NCBI RefSeq assembly: GCF_000332155.1
Contig: NZ_KB235904.1
Coordinates: 629,078-693,077 of the forward strand
Source: Kamptonema formosum PCC 6407
GTDB lineage: Bacteria; Cyanobacteriota; Cyanobacteriia; Cyanobacteriales; Microcoleaceae
DNA: 64,000 bases
Direction: 5' to 3'
Below, piece after piece: positions 54,661 to 64,000 of the stretch (positions within the stretch are counted from its first letter, which is position 1; every line of letters begins with the position of its first letter). Under the pieces are notes generated by a model. It saw only the letters and a program-made list of their open reading frames with translations, ran no database searches and was not told the DNA's origin. The position numbers and the translations under genes were made by a program.

Positions 54661-54716
54661 AATTACCCAATTACCAATTACCAATTACCAATTACCAATT
54701 CCCATTACCAATTACC
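54661..54716. repeat. ATTACCA heptad array ending at a start codon
   Basis: Seven or so AATTACC units stand directly before the ATG of the cupin gene at 54717, with no Shine-Dalgarno motif between. The same arrangement occurs before the ATPase gene at 9210. Confidence 0.85.
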
Positions 54717-55169
54717 ATGATCGACCATTGCATGATTCCCGTCGCCAAGTCTCCCAAAGACTATCAAGCGTTTCGCATCAGTCCCCAGGATACCAATCGC
54801 TTAGCAATTATCTTCGATCCAGAAAATGCTCAGAGTTCATTAACCGTTTGCGTCGAAATTTTTGATGTCGGCGGCAAAACTCCTCCAAATCGTCATCAAC
54901 TAGCCGTAGAAATGTTTTTTATTCTCAAAGGAGAAGGACTGGCAACCTGTGACGGCAAAACTGTTAAAATTCATGCAGGAGATAGTTTATTAGTGCCAGC
55001 AACCAGCACTCATTTGATTGAAAATACTGGAAAAGAACGCTTGTATGCTTTGTGTATCATGGTTCCGAATGAGGACTTTGTTGAACTGATTCGTAGTGGT
55101 ACACCAGTGGAATTAGATGCTGAAGATATGAGAGTGCTTAGACGTTCAGATGTATTGGTCTCATGCTGA
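54717..55169 (+). CDS. Cupin-domain protein
   Basis: 150 residues, single cupin barrel: GGKTPPNRHQLAVEMFFILK GEG holds motif 1 (His...Glu), and HAGDSLLVPATSTHLIENTG motif 2 (final His). It may bind a metal and act as a small dioxygenase, isomerase or sensor; it cannot be decided. The downstream position to the isochorismatase-like gene suggests association with the same pathway, although 210 bases of repeats intervene. Confidence 0.86.
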   Translation: MIDHCMIPVAKSPKDYQAFRISPQDTNRLAIIFDPENAQSSLTVCVEIFDVGGKTPPNRHQLAVEMFFILKGEGLATCDGKTVKIHAGDSLLVPATSTHLIENTGKERLYALCIMVPNEDFVELIRSGTPVELDAEDMRVLRRSDVLVSC

Positions 55170-55195
55170 AGAAAGAATAGGAAATAACGAAGAAA

Positions 55196-55543
55196 ATGAA
55201 TATCATTTTGCATATCACTCACCGTCAACAATGGGAAGAAGCAAAACAAATCCAAGCTTATCGAGGTGATACGCTAGAGACTGAAGGCTTTATCCACTGT
55301 TCGACGCATCAGCAATTAATCAAAGTAGCAAATAAATTCTTTTTTGGTCAAAAAGAGTTGATGATTCTCTGTATTGACTCAGATCGAGTTCAATCTGAAG
55401 TAAAATATGAGGAAGCTGATGGAGATAGCTTTCCTCATATTTATGGCCCGCTGAATATTGATGCGGTGTTTAAAGTAATTGAGTTTGAATCAGGGGAAAA
55501 TGGCAAGTTTGAATTGCCGGGAGAGATGAGTAAGATTAAATGA
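55196..55543 (+). CDS. DUF952 family protein
   Basis: 115 residues. The DUF952 pattern is clear: ILHITHRQQWEEAKQIQAYR, LETEGFIHCSTHQQLIKVAN, and FPHIYGPLNIDAVFKVIEFE. Members are small cytoplasmic proteins of unknown function with an ART-like fold proposed. The start lies 26 bases after the cupin stop, so the two are likely cotranscribed. Confidence 0.88.
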   Translation: MNIILHITHRQQWEEAKQIQAYRGDTLETEGFIHCSTHQQLIKVANKFFFGQKELMILCIDSDRVQSEVKYEEADGDSFPHIYGPLNIDAVFKVIEFESGENGKFELPGEMSKIK

Positions 55544-55682
55544 TATTACTTTTAGGCAGCATCAACTAACTTCTGCACATGATAAACAGTTCCCCCTGAT
55601 TGTTGTACCTGTACGGCGATCTGATTATTTTGCTCATTAACCCAGGTATCCTCTGTAGAATAAAATTTTATATATAGGACAA

Positions 55683-56939
55683 TTATAGCATATTACTAAC
55701 CAACTTCGCAGCCAATTCTAACGCTTCTTCACGAGTAGAAATTCTACCTTCAACTCGCGCTAACTGAATCTCTAACAACAATTGTCCAATTAACGGACTT
55801 CTAGGCAAATTAAACTCTGCCATTAAATCATTCCCACTAACTAACTGTGTCGGATGAGCCACTCGATCCTCTGCATCCAAATACCGATGAATTAAAACTA
55901 AAATTACATCAAATGGTACTTCGGCAGCCAAAGCAAAAATAGCTAAAGCTGGAAATACATTTCCCAGATCTCGAAATAAAAAATACTGCTCTCTCAAAGA
56001 CAATTCATAAATACTATTCTCTTTCAATTTTGGCAAATATTTTAATAGTGAAATAACGCCCTTAATCTCCGCATTGCTGTACTTCAACGTCATCAACTCA
56101 ACCTCAGCAACCACCGGATCTGGATTCACTAAACAGGCTAACTTAGCAATAGCTAATAGAGGTGTTTTAATCGTATCGCGAACCCATTGGGATAATTCCA
56201 CAGCCAAATTCGGCCAAACTGGTGCTAAAGTAATAACAGCAGTATTAATCCTTGCCAATCTATCAAAGCGATCGCCCGCACTCGGAAACCAGACTGAGAT
56301 TAAATTATCTTCCCAAGCGCGACAGATCCAAGGAATACCCTGGGGATTATTCAACAAATAACCCAACTCCGATCGCACTCGTTCCACAGCCACTTGACTT
56401 AATAGCGGCGCTAACTCCCGGATGGTAGCATGAGTTTCAGGCGCGATCGCAAAATCTAACTGAGCAGCTTGACGGTAAGCTCTCAATAACCTTAGCGGAT
56501 CGTCGCGTAAATTTGCAGGCGAAACCATCCTAATTATCCGCGCCTGTAAATCCGCTTGACCATCCACAGGATCGATAATTTCCCCAGTAAAAGGATTGTA
56601 GGCGATCGCATTCAATCGAAAATCCCGCCGTCCCAAATCCGCCTCCAAATTCCCCCCCTCCGCCTGAGCAAAATCAGCCGTAGCGCCCTCAAAAACCACC
56701 CGCGCAATTTGTCGCTCCGCATCCAGCAAAACAAACCCAGCCTGATACAGATTAGCAATTTTACGAGCCGTCTTCACTGCCGGAGCCAACATCACAAAAT
56801 CCAAATCCAAATACTCAGAAACTCGCCCCAGCAAAGCATCCCGCACCGCACCGCCGACTAAATAAGCAGGCCCAGGCAGCTCTTTCAACTCAAAAGGCCA
56901 AGTATTAGGAGATAATGTAGAAAGAGAAATACTAGACAT
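55683..56939 (-). CDS. cca: CCA tRNA nucleotidyltransferase / poly(A) polymerase family
   Basis: 418 residues from the ATG at 56939. Head domain: PAYLVGGAVRDALLGRVSEY LDLDFVML carries the GG and DxD catalytic motif; LEADLGRRDFRLNAIAYN and RDDPLRLLRAYRQA are the RRDF and RNA-binding motifs. The C-terminal part is helical. Cyanobacteria often split CCA addition between two such enzymes, so this may be the CC- or A-adding form. The upstream TTG frame is not favoured. Confidence 0.9.
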   Translation of the reverse strand: MSSISLSTLSPNTWPFELKELPGPAYLVGGAVRDALLGRVSEYLDLDFVMLAPAVKTARKIANLYQAGFVLLDAERQIARVVFEGATADFAQAEGGNLEADLGRRDFRLNAIAYNPFTGEIIDPVDGQADLQARIIRMVSPANLRDDPLRLLRAYRQAAQLDFAIAPETHATIRELAPLLSQVAVERVRSELGYLLNNPQGIPWICRAWEDNLISVWFPSAGDRFDRLARINTAVITLAPVWPNLAVELSQWVRDTIKTPLLAIAKLACLVNPDPVVAEVELMTLKYSNAEIKGVISLLKYLPKLKENSIYELSLREQYFLFRDLGNVFPALAIFALAAEVPFDVILVLIHRYLDAEDRVAHPTQLVSGNDLMAEFNLPRSPLIGQLLLEIQLARVEGRISTREEALELAAKLVSNML

Positions 56940-57057
56940 GGCAACAAAAATCAACTCAGCTCTCAAGCCAATAGCATCCTGTCTAAGCTACATTAACAGA
57001 ATCCCCAGTAAATTAACCGTGCGATCGTTTTTTTGAAATGCACAGAGGAATTTAGCA

Positions 57058-57306
57058 ATGTGTATTTGTATTAACTGCCACTACGTAGACCGTTGTCTCA
57101 CCTACAACGCCGTAGAAACCCAACACCAGCAGCCTCATCTCACCGAAACCCCCGATTTCGACCCCATTGAACCCAGCATCAACGTCAACATCCGTACTCG
57201 TCAAGAGGAAATAGAAATGGAATGGGATGTCGTCGGTTGTCTGAGTTTCAAGCAAGAAACAGGGAAATGGGCGAGATTGCGGCCAGGAGAATTAGTACCA
57301 ACCTAA
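57058..57306 (+). CDS. ycf34: Ycf34 family protein
   Basis: 82 residues beginning MCICINCHYVDRCLTYNAVE, with the conserved Cys set (C2, C4, C7, C13) and the family blocks QHQQPHLTETPDF, INVNIRT and EMEWDVVGCLSF. Ycf34 is found in cyanobacteria and red-algal plastids, is reported to bind an iron-sulphur cluster and to affect photosynthetic electron transport. Divergent from the cca gene. Confidence 0.95.
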   Translation: MCICINCHYVDRCLTYNAVETQHQQPHLTETPDFDPIEPSINVNIRTRQEEIEMEWDVVGCLSFKQETGKWARLRPGELVPT

Positions 57307-57327
57307 GTAGCTGGAAAAAATAAAGAA

Positions 57328-57418
57328 TGTCATTGCGAACCCAGCGAAGCAATCTCAAAGCGCAAGCGAATTGCTTCTGTTTGCTTCGTTCCTCAGATTG
57401 CTTCGTTCCTCATTGTGG
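57328..57418. repeat. Dispersed GATTGCTTCG / GTCATTGCGA repeat
   Basis: GTCATTGCGAACCCAGCGAAG and two GATTGCTTCGTTCCTCA-type units, related to the repeats at 16063 and 44490. Confidence 0.6.
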
Positions 57419-57457
57419 CATTTATTGGTGTTGCTTCTTGTTTATTCATAAGCTTTG

Positions 57458-60295
57458 TCAAGTTTTATGATGATTATCTACCAATTTTTCAATTAAAATT
57501 TGGAGTTTCTTCACAGCAAAGTTGTCAGCGAGTTGTCGTAATTCATTAATTATGGGTGCGTAAGTTTTATCTGCGCCTTCTAGCTCATCACACATTAATT
57601 TAATTGCCTTTATATTTCCCTTCAATGCGAAATCATAAAGCTTTTCTAATGCTGTGTGAGGTAGAACTACTTTTGCTATTAATTCTTCTAATTGGACTTG
57701 TGTTGGCATTGTTTTTTGTCCCAACTCTGTTGATTTTTCTTCCCACAGCCACTCCAGATTTAAATGGTTTCTTAACACCTCTAAAAGCAGATCGATTTCA
57801 ATGGGTTTTGGTAAAAATTCATTTGCTCCTATTTCAAAGCTTTGCTGTTGTGTTTCCTCAAAAATATTGGCGGAACAAATTACAACTGGCACTTGTTTAA
57901 GTTGGGTATCTGAGCGAATATAGCGGATCATTTCCCAGCCATCCATAATTGGCATATTTAAATCAGCAACAATTAAGTCAATATTAGAGTTTTTCGCGGC
58001 TTTCAATCCTGCTTGACCATCAGCAGCTTCTATCACAGAAAAACCGATTGATGAAAGAACGGAGGTAATAATATGACGAGCTTCAAAACTGTCATCTACA
58101 ACTAATATAGTTGGGCTTTTTCCTTGGATTCCAACGATTTTACTGGTGGATGGTGAAATAGATGTTGCTTCGGGAAGAGTGAAATTAACCGGAAGTTCTA
58201 CGTCAAACCAAAAAATACTTCCTTCCCCGAATTGACTAACTACTTCTAACTGACTTCCCATCAAATTTACTATTCTTTGGCTAATCGCTAATCCTAACCC
58301 TGTTCCGGTTGCCATTCGCGATTTGTCTCCCACTTGCTCGAAGGGTAAAAATATCTTATTAAGCTGTTCGGAAGTCATACCAATGCCAGTATCTTCTATG
58401 GAAAATCTGATTTTTGCCGCTGAAAATTGGTTGTTTTCTGTCTCAGTTGTCCAGAGATTGTTATCCTCTAAGGAACATTCACTTTTGCTCAGGATTTCTA
58501 CCTTAAAGCTGACTCCCCCGCTGTCAGTAAACTTAATGGCATTGCCAATGAGATTGATTAAAACTTGTCGCAATCGTTTTTCGTCAGCATAGATTTTGAG
58601 AGGTAGTTCAGAAACTTTTGGGGGAGAGAAGTCAATACTTTTTTGAACGGCTTTAATTCGGCAAATTTCAGCAACGCTAATCAGAAAATTATGGAATCTC
58701 AACTCTGTTGGGTAGAGATCGAGTTTCCTAGCTTCAATTTTTGACAGGTCTAAAATGTCGTTAATTAAGGTGAGCAAATGGTCGCCGCACTGATGGATAA
58801 TCCGAATTCCTTCTAACTCTTTAGAGGCTAGCGCTTGCGATCGCTCTAAAATTTGAGCATAGCCTAAAATGCCGTTGAGCGGTGTTCGCAGTTCATGGCT
58901 CATGTTTGCTAAAAATTCACTTTTAGCGTGGTTAGCAAAATCGGCGGCAACTTTAGCTGCTTCTAATTCTTGGGTGCGTTCAGTAACTTTTAACTCTAAA
59001 TTCCGCGAATATTCTTCTAACTGATTATTTGCTGTTTCTAAATCACTATTGGCTGTTTGCAACTTTTGATTTGCTGTTTTTAATTGCCAATAGTTGTGGT
59101 GATTAGTGGTTAAAATTGCTGAAACGGTCAAGGCAAGTAACGGCGAGAAAACGGGAATTACCCACCCCCATAAAAAAGCAATAAAGCTGATGCCCATCAG
59201 ACCAGCTCCTGCGACTAAAATATATAAAATAGTTACAGTTGAAAAGTTGTTTTTCTTTAAATAACTTGATGCCAATAACGTCCAACTTCCAGCAGCACCA
59301 CTGAAAGACCAAAAGGCAATCCATACCCAGTTTGCTTGCTGATTCCAAACTCGCAGTAGAGGTCTTCCTTGGAGAGCTGCGCTTAATATTTGACTGGTAA
59401 TATTGGCGTGAATTGCTACACCAGGAGTTAATTGAGGTGCAGATAGTAAACTGCTGCTGTAGGGGGTGCGAAAAATATCTTTGAGGCTGTCGGCGACGAC
59501 ACCGACGAAGACTGCGCGATCGCGCATCAGTCCTTCAGGAATCTTACCTTCGAGGACATCAGCCATCGATATGACTAGGAAGCTTTCTATTGAACCCCGA
59601 TAATTCACTAAAATCTGATAGCCACCTTTACTACCAGGAGCAATGTAGCCTCCTTCTTCCCCTGTTAAAGGTGTAAATGTAGCCTTACCCAGCCCGATTT
59701 TTTGATGTTTGGCATCAATCATCCGCAGTTCCACTTTTTGTGGTTTCAGATAATCTAAGGCTATCCTAACGCCTAATCCCTCTCTAAATTGTGGGCCGAC
59801 AGACATCAAAGCTCGTCGCACTTTGCCATCTGCGTCTAATACTAAGTCGGAAGCTGCGACTTGATTCGATTTCTTTAAAGTTGGTGGCGGTGCTACAGCA
59901 TTACCCACAACTTTTTCAATCCCGATCAAGTTGGGTGTGGACTCCATGAGTTTGACTAATTCTTGATGTCCTGGTTCTAATGGCAAGTCGCGGTAAAGAT
60001 CCAAACCGATCGCTCGTGGCTGTTGTTGTTTAATTTTGTTGAGCAATTGAGCTAAAAGGCGATCGGAGATCGGCCAAGTTCCTGCGTATTTGATGTCTGA
60101 CTCATTGATAGCAACGATGACAATACGCTGGTCTATGGGTTCTGCTGGCCTGAACCGAAAAAATTGGTCAATTGTTGCCCATTCAAGTAGTTGAAATAAG
60201 CCAAGGGTACTTCCAGCAATGGTAACGATGGTGGTAGTGGCCGCGATCGCCACTACTCCTTGCCACTTAACAACCTGCTTTCTGAAGTTAAGCAT
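57458..60295 (-). CDS. CHASE2 hybrid histidine kinase
   Basis: Membrane sensor of 945 residues. A first helix near 12-36, an extracellular CHASE2 domain to about 310 ([40 protein letters not shown]), then three helices at about 322-396. A coiled coil (400-450) leads to HisKA with [15 protein letters not shown] (H467), and HATPase with [14 protein letters not shown] near 581, EDTGIGM near 634 and GTGLGLAIS near 664. A receiver domain follows with DD734-735, phospho-acceptor D778 ([13 protein letters not shown]) and K830. The last 90 residues are helical. It stands 13 bases behind the DUF928 gene, same strand, so probably in one operon. Confidence 0.93.
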   Translation of the reverse strand: MLNFRKQVVKWQGVVAIAATTTIVTIAGSTLGLFQLLEWATIDQFFRFRPAEPIDQRIVIVAINESDIKYAGTWPISDRLLAQLLNKIKQQQPRAIGLDLYRDLPLEPGHQELVKLMESTPNLIGIEKVVGNAVAPPPTLKKSNQVAASDLVLDADGKVRRALMSVGPQFREGLGVRIALDYLKPQKVELRMIDAKHQKIGLGKATFTPLTGEEGGYIAPGSKGGYQILVNYRGSIESFLVISMADVLEGKIPEGLMRDRAVFVGVVADSLKDIFRTPYSSSLLSAPQLTPGVAIHANITSQILSAALQGRPLLRVWNQQANWVWIAFWSFSGAAGSWTLLASSYLKKNNFSTVTILYILVAGAGLMGISFIAFLWGWVIPVFSPLLALTVSAILTTNHHNYWQLKTANQKLQTANSDLETANNQLEEYSRNLELKVTERTQELEAAKVAADFANHAKSEFLANMSHELRTPLNGILGYAQILERSQALASKELEGIRIIHQCGDHLLTLINDILDLSKIEARKLDLYPTELRFHNFLISVAEICRIKAVQKSIDFSPPKVSELPLKIYADEKRLRQVLINLIGNAIKFTDSGGVSFKVEILSKSECSLEDNNLWTTETENNQFSAAKIRFSIEDTGIGMTSEQLNKIFLPFEQVGDKSRMATGTGLGLAISQRIVNLMGSQLEVVSQFGEGSIFWFDVELPVNFTLPEATSISPSTSKIVGIQGKSPTILVVDDSFEARHIITSVLSSIGFSVIEAADGQAGLKAAKNSNIDLIVADLNMPIMDGWEMIRYIRSDTQLKQVPVVICSANIFEETQQQSFEIGANEFLPKPIEIDLLLEVLRNHLNLEWLWEEKSTELGQKTMPTQVQLEELIAKVVLPHTALEKLYDFALKGNIKAIKLMCDELEGADKTYAPIINELRQLADNFAVKKLQILIEKLVDNHHKT

Positions 60296-60308
60296 TATTG
60301 ATTTTGGA

Positions 60309-61451
60309 TTACAACTCTACCAACGGAATAGCTGCAAGGTTCTCTAAACCAACTTGCTGCAACAATGCCTTCCACTCGGAAACTAAGGTCTGATTTTCTG
60401 GTTGCGATCGCCTCGCAGAAGCTAGTAGCGCCAGAGTATCGTACCAAATCCCAGATTCAGCATATAGCGTAGCTGCCTCTAATGGTGTCAGTTTCTCCTT
60501 TAAGCTAGCGATCGCTGGAGGTGGAACTCGCTTGATCCAACCGTTGATACCGTAGTTACCCGGTTGCAATATCTGACCTGGTTCGATCGTAGCAAAGAAC
60601 CATAAATAATCTTTACCAACTTCTAGCTCTGGAGCATCAGCGGGTAGAGTAAAGCTGATAATGCCTTGCTTACCTGAAATGTCAAAAGTCGTCTGGTAGT
60701 GATGTTTTCTGTCTGTGCTTTGCAAACTGAAAAATATTTGCTTGGGAGTTCCCTGGGGCACGTACACAAAGAATGTCGGGTGTCCCGCTACTGTGCGTCC
60801 GAGTTTGGTTGGAGGCAACAAGGGGATAAACAAGGAAAGTTCATCTTTGTCACTGCTACCTAAGATTGTAGGCTTCGGCGAGTCTTCCCCTGAAGCCTCA
60901 AAGTGGACAGTGCGAGTGCCAGCACTTGTGGTGTCACTGGGTGAATTGTCACCTGGTGCAGTAAACCTTACCCCGTCGCGAGTACCGCCACCTGTGGTGT
61001 TACTCGGTGAATTGTCACCTGGGGCAGTAAACCTTACGCCGTCGCGAGTACCGCCACCTGTGGTGCTACTGGGTGAATTGTCACTTGGTGCAGCAAACCT
61101 TACCCCGTCGCGAGTACCGCCACCTGTGGTATTACTCGGTGAATTGTCATTTGGTGCTTGAAACTGAATGCCACGAGTACCGCCACCTGTGGTGTCGCTG
61201 GGTACGCTGTCCCCTGGTGCTTGGAACTGAATGCCACGAGTACCGCCACCTGTGGTGTCGCTGGGTACGCTGTCCCCTGGTGCTTGGAACTGAATGGCAA
61301 TTAGAGATGGGTTAGCCCTAGCTGGGGCGATCGCGCTGGAGTTGCCCTTGGCTTGCGCTGCATCCTGAACCCAGGGGAAAATGACTAAAGGCACAGCTAA
61401 AGCTGCACTTGATAGGATACTGGCAATTGTTATTTGGTGAGAGGTAATCAT
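60309..61451 (-). CDS. DUF928 protein with amplified N-terminal repeats
   Basis: 380 residues with a signal peptide ([22 protein letters not shown]), so exported. Residues about 50-205 consist of seven 21-22-residue units of the type [20 protein letters not shown]. The core DUF928 domain follows: [46 protein letters not shown] and a C-terminal helical part. Most relatives that I recall have the GGGTR motif once; here it is repeated. Located between CHAT and CHASE2 genes. Function unknown; probably an outer-surface or periplasmic partner. Confidence 0.88.
   Translation of the reverse strand: MITSHQITIASILSSAALAVPLVIFPWVQDAAQAKGNSSAIAPARANPSLIAIQFQAPGDSVPSDTTGGGTRGIQFQAPGDSVPSDTTGGGTRGIQFQAPNDNSPSNTTGGGTRDGVRFAAPSDNSPSSTTGGGTRDGVRFTAPGDNSPSNTTGGGTRDGVRFTAPGDNSPSDTTSAGTRTVHFEASGEDSPKPTILGSSDKDELSLFIPLLPPTKLGRTVAGHPTFFVYVPQGTPKQIFFSLQSTDRKHHYQTTFDISGKQGIISFTLPADAPELEVGKDYLWFFATIEPGQILQPGNYGINGWIKRVPPPAIASLKEKLTPLEAATLYAESGIWYDTLALLASARRSQPENQTLVSEWKALLQQVGLENLAAIPLVEL
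60890..61305. repeat. In-frame 63-66-bp tandem repeats within the DUF928 gene
   Basis: About seven units with the shared GTACCGCCACCTGTGGTGT core; the last two (61170-61295) are essentially identical in DNA, suggesting recent duplication by slippage or recombination. Confidence 0.9.
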
Positions 61452-62281
61452 ATAGTTTTTGTGAGGTAAATCTTATCTTCTGATTGACTCATAAGATTGA
61501 GTCAATGTACTGTCCCGGATTATATATTAACTTCTGCTGTTGAGTATAATGTATTACCCTTATTATGTCACTCTCGGTAGATAGTTTTCTGGAACTACTG
61601 GTTGGTCAGGCTTTTGCCTTGCCAATCCTAAATTCTTGAGAATGGCTAAAATCCAGAAATTGCCAGGTAAAAACATTTTTTTCTGACCAAAATTACAGGT
61701 TCGGGATATAGCAAATTCCCCATTATATGAAGTACACCCATTTGTCGATCCCCGTAGAGACACGGCATTGCCATATCCTTAGATCTAATTTCTATGTACT
61801 TCAGGTGCTTGTCTTGTAATCTGGTGTATGTACAGCAGTAACACAACTAAAAAGTTGAGGAAAAAAATCTGTACATATTCTTATCTTGTAGCTGTACCCC
61901 GACCCTAATTTGTTGAACCTTATTTTTTATAGATTCAGCGTCTTTTGATTTCTAAACCCAGTCTATCAAATCCTATCACTTTGCTGTACAAATTGTTTAT
62001 ATTTCACTTCTCTTCATCATAATTTCAAATTTCTTACATATTTCAATATATTACGGGTTAAGAAGTATGGTAATAGCGGGTTGAGAAACTTTATCGATAC
62101 CGATCGAATATAACAACCACTTTCGTTGCTTAAGACGTTCTAAGTTCCACCAAATTCGCTGATTCTATTCCCCTTTTCCCTTTTTCTCGTTCTTCCTCTT
62201 CTCCCCTTCTTCCTCTTCTTCCCTTCTTACCCTAGCCCCTAGCCCCTAGCCCCTAGCCCCTAACCGCTGAAAGCGGTTGCC
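61452..62281. other. 830-bp intergenic region
   Basis: No supported gene. The left part, AT-rich, is the likely promoter region of the DUF928-CHASE2 genes. At 62228-62268 lies a (CCCCTAG) STRR following a pyrimidine-rich tract, with the AACCGC...GCGGTTGCC inverted repeat at its right end near the CHAT stop. Short frames at 61563-61846 look random. Confidence 0.6.
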
Positions 62282-64000
62282 TTAAAGCCAATTGCCCACC
62301 AAGATAAACGATGCCCAAAAATAAGGGTGATTATAAAGAGAATATTGCAATAAACTCAACTGCGCCGCTCGCAAAGCTTCAGCTTTATTCAATTTACTGT
62401 TACTGAGCTGATGGTAAAATGCCACCATTAACTTAGTGGTTGATTCGTCGCTGACTGACCACAGACTAGCGATCGTACTGGAAGCGCCCGATCGCACGGC
62501 AAGTCCCGCTAACCCCAAAGCAGCCTTGGGATCGCCCGCTGCTGTTTGGCAAGCGCTGAGAACGAGAAGTTCTAAGGGATTAGAGTTATTTCTGGTCTTC
62601 AATAACTCACTCAAATCTCGAACGTTGATGCGATCGTCCCAACTCAGGAGAAATGTGAGATCGGGGTTAGAACTAAACTGACCGTGAGTGGCAAGATGGA
62701 TAATAGAATAATCTTGGTCTTTGACGTTTTTTTCTAAGGCTGATTGGACAAAATTTCGATCGATAAATACATCCGATTTAACTTCCGCAGCAATTCCCTG
62801 GAGTTCAATTGCTACTCCTGGTAAGGCGGGAAAACCTTGACGCGCTTGAGTCAGTCCAGCCGCTAATACTTTGATTTTGTTGTGTTGCAAAGCTTCTGGC
62901 AACAACTGCAATCCCAAACTGAGGGCGACACTGTATTTTTCTACTAAGTATTGCTGGCCATCGTAGAGGGCTGACATCGGTAAGTTTCGCAAAGAACCGT
63001 CGAGCACAAAGGCTAGAGTTTTGATGTTGTTGGCTGCCAAGTCTGGTTCTGCGGGTTCGATCAGCCACTTGTAGGCTTCTTGGAAATAACGCAGGCGATC
63101 GCTACTGGAATATCCTAAGTAAAGGGAAGAATATAACAATTTGACGCGGCGCTCGATTTCTGTATCTGCTAGAAAAGTGCGGTAGTGTCGCAGGGGTTGA
63201 CCGGGCAAAGATAGAATTACTTCCAAACGATCTGGTAAGATAATGGGGTAGATAACAGCAGATTTAGGATCGATTTCATCAATTTGTTTGGGTTTAACAT
63301 CTAAACAAGCTTCTTTAAAGAAGTTTTCAATTTCTGCAAGTTGTAAAGACTCGATGACTTGGCGGGCTAATTTGATATTTACTTGTTGTGCGGCATCTCC
63401 AATGTGGACTTGTCCTTCTGGGGCTCCTTCTCTGAGTAACAAGCTGACGAGTTCGCGATATACGGGTTCGACGCTTTTGGTGAAGCTGAACTGCACGTCG
63501 GAATTAACGGCGATTAAGTCCTTGCGAAGGGATTGCAGGGTGTGGTAGGCTTCGGTGTAAGCAGCGATCGCGCCTTTGAAATCTCCCTGTTGTTGATAAA
63601 TGCGGCCGAGTTGCCAAGAGGAACGAGCAACAAGAGTGGGAAGATCGATACTTTGGGCGGTGGCGATCGAGCGCTTAGTCAAAGTTTCTGCATCCTGCCA
63701 TTGTTTAGCTTGGGCGTAAAGTTCTCCTAATTGCGCGATCGCATAGGATTCTGCTTTAGAGTCTCGCAGTTCTTTGGCTTGTTGAACTGCTGCGACTAAG
63801 ATTTGGGCAATGTCTCGCTGGGATGCAGCGCCTATTTTGAGTGCGCTTTGGGCAAAATTGATGCGACTGTAAATATTAGGGCGACTGGGTGACAAGTTGG
63901 CGAGTGTGGGTAGAATTTCAGATGCGAGGGCGATCGCGTCTTTTTGCTGTTGAGTTTCTGCATACAAGCTGAGTTGATTGAGTCGCGCTTGCATTTGGGT
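62282..64000 (-). CDS. CHAT-domain (caspase-like) protein with TPRs, 5' end outside the window
   Basis: At least 572 residues; the frame is open to the window edge, so the N-terminus is missing. TPR-like helices occupy the first 200 visible residues (ALKIGAASQRDIAQILVAAV, WQLGRIYQQQGDFKGAIAAY). The CHAT domain begins around 330: LVEKYSVALSLGLQLL, then the catalytic His in YSIIHLATHGQFSSNPD and Cys in LELLVLSACQTAAGDPKAAL, and LAVRSGASSTIASLWSVSDE. Both catalytic residues are kept, so protease activity is plausible. In bacteria CHAT proteins occur in defence and cell-death systems (e.g. with type III-E CRISPR or gasdermins), but no such partner is visible. Confidence 0.9.
   Translation of the reverse strand, partial: TQMQARLNQLSLYAETQQQKDAIALASEILPTLANLSPSRPNIYSRINFAQSALKIGAASQRDIAQILVAAVQQAKELRDSKAESYAIAQLGELYAQAKQWQDAETLTKRSIATAQSIDLPTLVARSSWQLGRIYQQQGDFKGAIAAYTEAYHTLQSLRKDLIAVNSDVQFSFTKSVEPVYRELVSLLLREGAPEGQVHIGDAAQQVNIKLARQVIESLQLAEIENFFKEACLDVKPKQIDEIDPKSAVIYPIILPDRLEVILSLPGQPLRHYRTFLADTEIERRVKLLYSSLYLGYSSSDRLRYFQEAYKWLIEPAEPDLAANNIKTLAFVLDGSLRNLPMSALYDGQQYLVEKYSVALSLGLQLLPEALQHNKIKVLAAGLTQARQGFPALPGVAIELQGIAAEVKSDVFIDRNFVQSALEKNVKDQDYSIIHLATHGQFSSNPDLTFLLSWDDRINVRDLSELLKTRNNSNPLELLVLSACQTAAGDPKAALGLAGLAVRSGASSTIASLWSVSDESTTKLMVAFYHQLSNSKLNKAEALRAAQLSLLQYSLYNHPYFWASFILVGNWL

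Noticed and set aside
60890-61305. Regular 63-66-base direct repeats that look like a CRISPR array on first sight.
   Set aside because: Units are in frame, contiguous without unique spacers, and encode the repeated GGGTR segment of the DUF928 protein.
61563-61846. Two minus-strand frames of 66 codons in the DUF928-CHAT gap.
   Set aside because: They overlap in different frames, with no domain and no ribosome site; treated as chance.

Overview
The window reads as chromosome of a filamentous, Oscillatoriales-like cyanobacterium (Microcoleus/Oscillatoria/Kamptonema type). Support comes from very frequent GCGATCGC (HIP1-type) octamers, cyanobacterial markers (Ycf34, heme oxygenase, DUF4912 protein, CHASE2 hybrid kinase, CHAT protein, WD40-fused Ser/Thr kinase), heptanucleotide tandem repeats (STRRs) between genes, and several families of short dispersed palindromic repeats. 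The genus is an inference; no rRNA, tRNA or CRISPR array was recognised.

Layout. 0-2 kb: an IS110-family element. 2-5.5 kb: cysS and a DUF4912 gene with a hairpin-containing leader. 5.5-10.5 kb: a CUT1-type sugar ABC importer (binding protein, two permeases, ATPase) whose first permease gene is broken by an internal deletion. 10.6-14.4 kb: an accessory island with a DUF6602 (nuclease-like) gene, a RelE-type toxin-antitoxin pair, an orphan antitoxin, a DUF1778/GNAT toxin pair and three decayed fragments of one unknown gene family. 14.3-17 kb: cation/proton antiporter and TrkA-type NAD-binding protein. 17-25.3 kb: small lipoprotein, TPR protein, gluconokinase, a deleted IS4-like element inserted in a small gene pair, ABC-2 permease, vWA protein. 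25.3-30.2 kb: nrtS, argG, a family 2 glycosyltransferase, a Uma2 protein and ho1, with two fold-back (MITE-like) elements between them. 30.6-36 kb: gyrB, a broken BrnT toxin with intact BrnA antitoxin, and a second truncated and diverged GyrB with a duplicated upstream region. 35.8-40.8 kb: miaA, a TPR/OGT-like glycosyltransferase and asnB. 41-46.6 kb: msrP, a zinc-ribbon/kinase/WD40 protein, two small genes, gnd. 46.8-49.3 kb: Uma2, a DUF433/DUF5615 toxin-antitoxin pair, and two overlapping unknown genes, one only 59 codons. 49.5-57.3 kb: hisA, a GHL10-type glycosidase, an amidohydrolase/isochorismatase-like/cupin group, CCA-adding enzyme, ycf34. 57.4-64 kb: a same-strand set of CHAT protease-like protein, DUF928 protein with an amplified internal repeat, and CHASE2 hybrid histidine kinase; the CHAT gene runs off the window.

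How it fits together. Most genes are housekeeping (translation: cysS, miaA, cca; biosynthesis: argG, hisA, asnB; topology: gyrB; pentose phosphate: gntK-type kinase and gnd). Accessory content sits mainly at 10.6-14.4, 21.3-22.5, 32.8-34.8 and 46.8-49.3 kb. The most interesting candidates are the CHAT-DUF928-CHASE2 set (a plausible sensor/effector system), the TOPRIM-less GyrB paralogue whose ATP lid and QTK loop are both altered, the sugar importer with a deleted permease segment, and dispersed repeat families that supply stop codons or lie directly before start codons.
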